A DNA stretch of 5,854 bases. It comes from Puniceicoccales bacterium. Its GTDB lineage: Bacteria > Verrucomicrobiota > Verrucomicrobiia > Opitutales > LL51. Each line of letters starts with the position of its first letter. Position 1 is the stretch's first letter. The stretch is from positions 1-5,854 of the forward strand of contig JAIRLD010000020.1 in the NCBI GenBank assembly GCA_031259665.1, read 5' to 3'. The notes below the pieces were generated by a model, which saw only the letters and a program-made list of their open reading frames with translations, was not told where the DNA came from and made no database searches. Positions 4,952 through 5,854 of this stretch are shown here, piece by piece. The position numbers and the translations under genes are program-made.

Positions 4952-5758
4952 TTACGAATAACCGATGCTTCTTCGCACTTGCCAAAATTTTAGACAATTT
5001 TCCACCACTTTCCTAAAATAATGCACGTCGAGCTGATTCGCACCATCGCAAATCGCTCCGTCCGGATTCGTGTGTACCTCAAAAAATAATCCATTCGCAC
5101 CAGCCGCTAATGCCCCATAAGCCAAATGCTCCACAAATTCCCGCTGGCCAATCGTCCGCCCTTCCCCTCCACCAGGTAATTGCACACTGTGCGTCGCATC
5201 AAAAATGACTACCGACGAAAATTGACCTATAATCGAAAAACTACGCATGTCGACAACTAAATTGTTATAGCCAAAAGTCGTCCCACGCTCCATAGGCCAA
5301 ATCTCCTTAGCCCCAAAATATCGTAGCTTCTCAATCACATAACGCATCTCCTGCGGCGATAAAAATTGCCCCTTCTTTACGGAAATAATACGCCCCGTCC
5401 TCGCCACAGCCGCTAACAAATCCGTCTGACGACATAAAAATGCCGGCACCTGTAACACATCGCATACGGCCGCAACCTCTTCCGCTTGCTCCGGTAAATG
5501 CACATCCGTCGTCACCAAAAATTGATACCTCCTCTTTAATCTCCCTAAAATAATAAGGCCATCCTTAATCCCTATACCACGTGCACCACTCACCGATGAA
5601 CGATTCGCTTTGTCCAATGAAGCCTTAAATACTAGCTGCACCTGCGGAAAATGTCGCTGAATTTCTTGCAAATAACCCGCAACCTCAAAAACTAATGCCT
5701 CCGATTCTAATGCACACGGCCCAGCAATAATCAATAATCGCTCTGCATCAAATAACAT
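4952..5758 (-). CDS. kdsA: 3-deoxy-8-phosphooctulonate synthase (KDO-8-P synthase), metal-dependent type
   Basis: This cytoplasmic enzyme condenses phosphoenolpyruvate with arabinose 5-phosphate to KDO 8-phosphate, the precursor of the inner-core sugar of lipopolysaccharide, so the organism is Gram-negative. From ATG 5758 it has 268 residues. Numbered from that Met, the motifs are IAGPCALES (11-19), FKASLDKANRSS (44-55), PAFLCRQTDLL (105-115), ERGTTFGYNNLVVDMRS (157-173) and DATHSVQLPGG (187-197). The four metal ligands of the metallo class are present: C15, H190, E227 and D238. ATG 5758 is chosen because MLFDAERLLIIAGPC gives the usual short N-terminus, but the G-run before it is only about one base away. 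TTG 5779 would add seven residues, and the frame stays open to the window edge through the hairpin repeat. Small departures from the family pattern (SLDK for SFDK, HTNPD for HPDPD) do not touch the metal site. Confidence 0.95.
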   Translation of the reverse strand: MLFDAERLLIIAGPCALESEALVFEVAGYLQEIQRHFPQVQLVFKASLDKANRSSVSGARGIGIKDGLIILGRLKRRYQFLVTTDVHLPEQAEEVAAVCDVLQVPAFLCRQTDLLAAVARTGRIISVKKGQFLSPQEMRYVIEKLRYFGAKEIWPMERGTTFGYNNLVVDMRSFSIIGQFSSVVIFDATHSVQLPGGGEGRTIGQREFVEHLAYGALAAGANGLFFEVHTNPDGAICDGANQLDVHYFRKVVENCLKFWQVRRSIGYS

Positions 5759-5811
5759 TCCCCCTTGCGCTAAAATCAAACCACATGCTAGCCCATTGGC
5801 AATATTAAATT

Positions 5812-5854
5812 TGTGGGGCTCTGCCCCACACCCCGCAAGGAGTCGCAGACTCCT
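5812..5854. repeat. Two adjacent perfect GC-rich hairpins at the right edge
   Basis: TGTGGGGC (5812-5819) and GCCCCACA (5823-5830) pair around TCT. AGGAGTC (5838-5844) and GACTCCT (5848-5854) pair around GCA. A CCCCGCA spacer separates them. The sharp GC contrast with the AT-rich surroundings and the paired layout resemble dispersed palindromic repeats known from many bacterial genomes. The second hairpin ends exactly at the last base of the window, as expected if an assembly stopped in a multicopy repeat. They lie just upstream of kdsA. Confidence 0.7.

Overview
This looks like a piece of a Gram-negative, AT-rich bacterial chromosome, and probably of a host-associated organism. kdsA implies lipopolysaccharide synthesis. 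The KdsA, L31 and L36 sequences look to me most like Verrucomicrobiota (Opitutales-like), but that is an impression without a search and should be held loosely. Both window ends fall in likely multicopy sequence: a transposase fragment on the left and a pair of perfect hairpins on the right. The window may therefore be a whole contig broken at repeats.

Layout. Positions 1-378 (minus) hold the N-terminal part of a frameshifted IS982-family transposase that runs off the left edge. Positions 444-2832 (plus) hold three consecutive orphan genes. The first two encode proteins with a eukaryote-style tandem Myb/SANT (R2R3-like) DNA-binding domain. The third encodes an unrecognised, mostly helical protein. 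All three begin with the same short leader, [ND]K-x-YKK-[VI]-L followed by a hydrophobic, Cys-containing stretch, although in the second gene the leader is out of frame by one base. Positions 2885-4075 (plus) hold phosphoglycerate kinase. On the minus strand follow a small rpmJ-rpmE operon (ribosomal L36 and L31, both of zinc-ligand-poor types) and kdsA.

The housekeeping genes are ordinary. The accessory block is the interesting part. A bacterial protein with two complete Myb repeats closest in style to animal c-Myb R2/R3, preceded by an export-like leader and followed by a basic or proline-rich tail, is a good candidate for a secreted protein that binds host DNA (a nucleomodulin). The leader shared by proteins with unrelated bodies suggests a common export or targeting route. 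The 5' ends of all three genes carry small slippage or duplication scars: an 11-bp tandem repeat, a one-base homopolymer slip and a 12-bp near-tandem repeat. Several genes have a -10-like box so close to the start codon that leaderless transcripts are likely.
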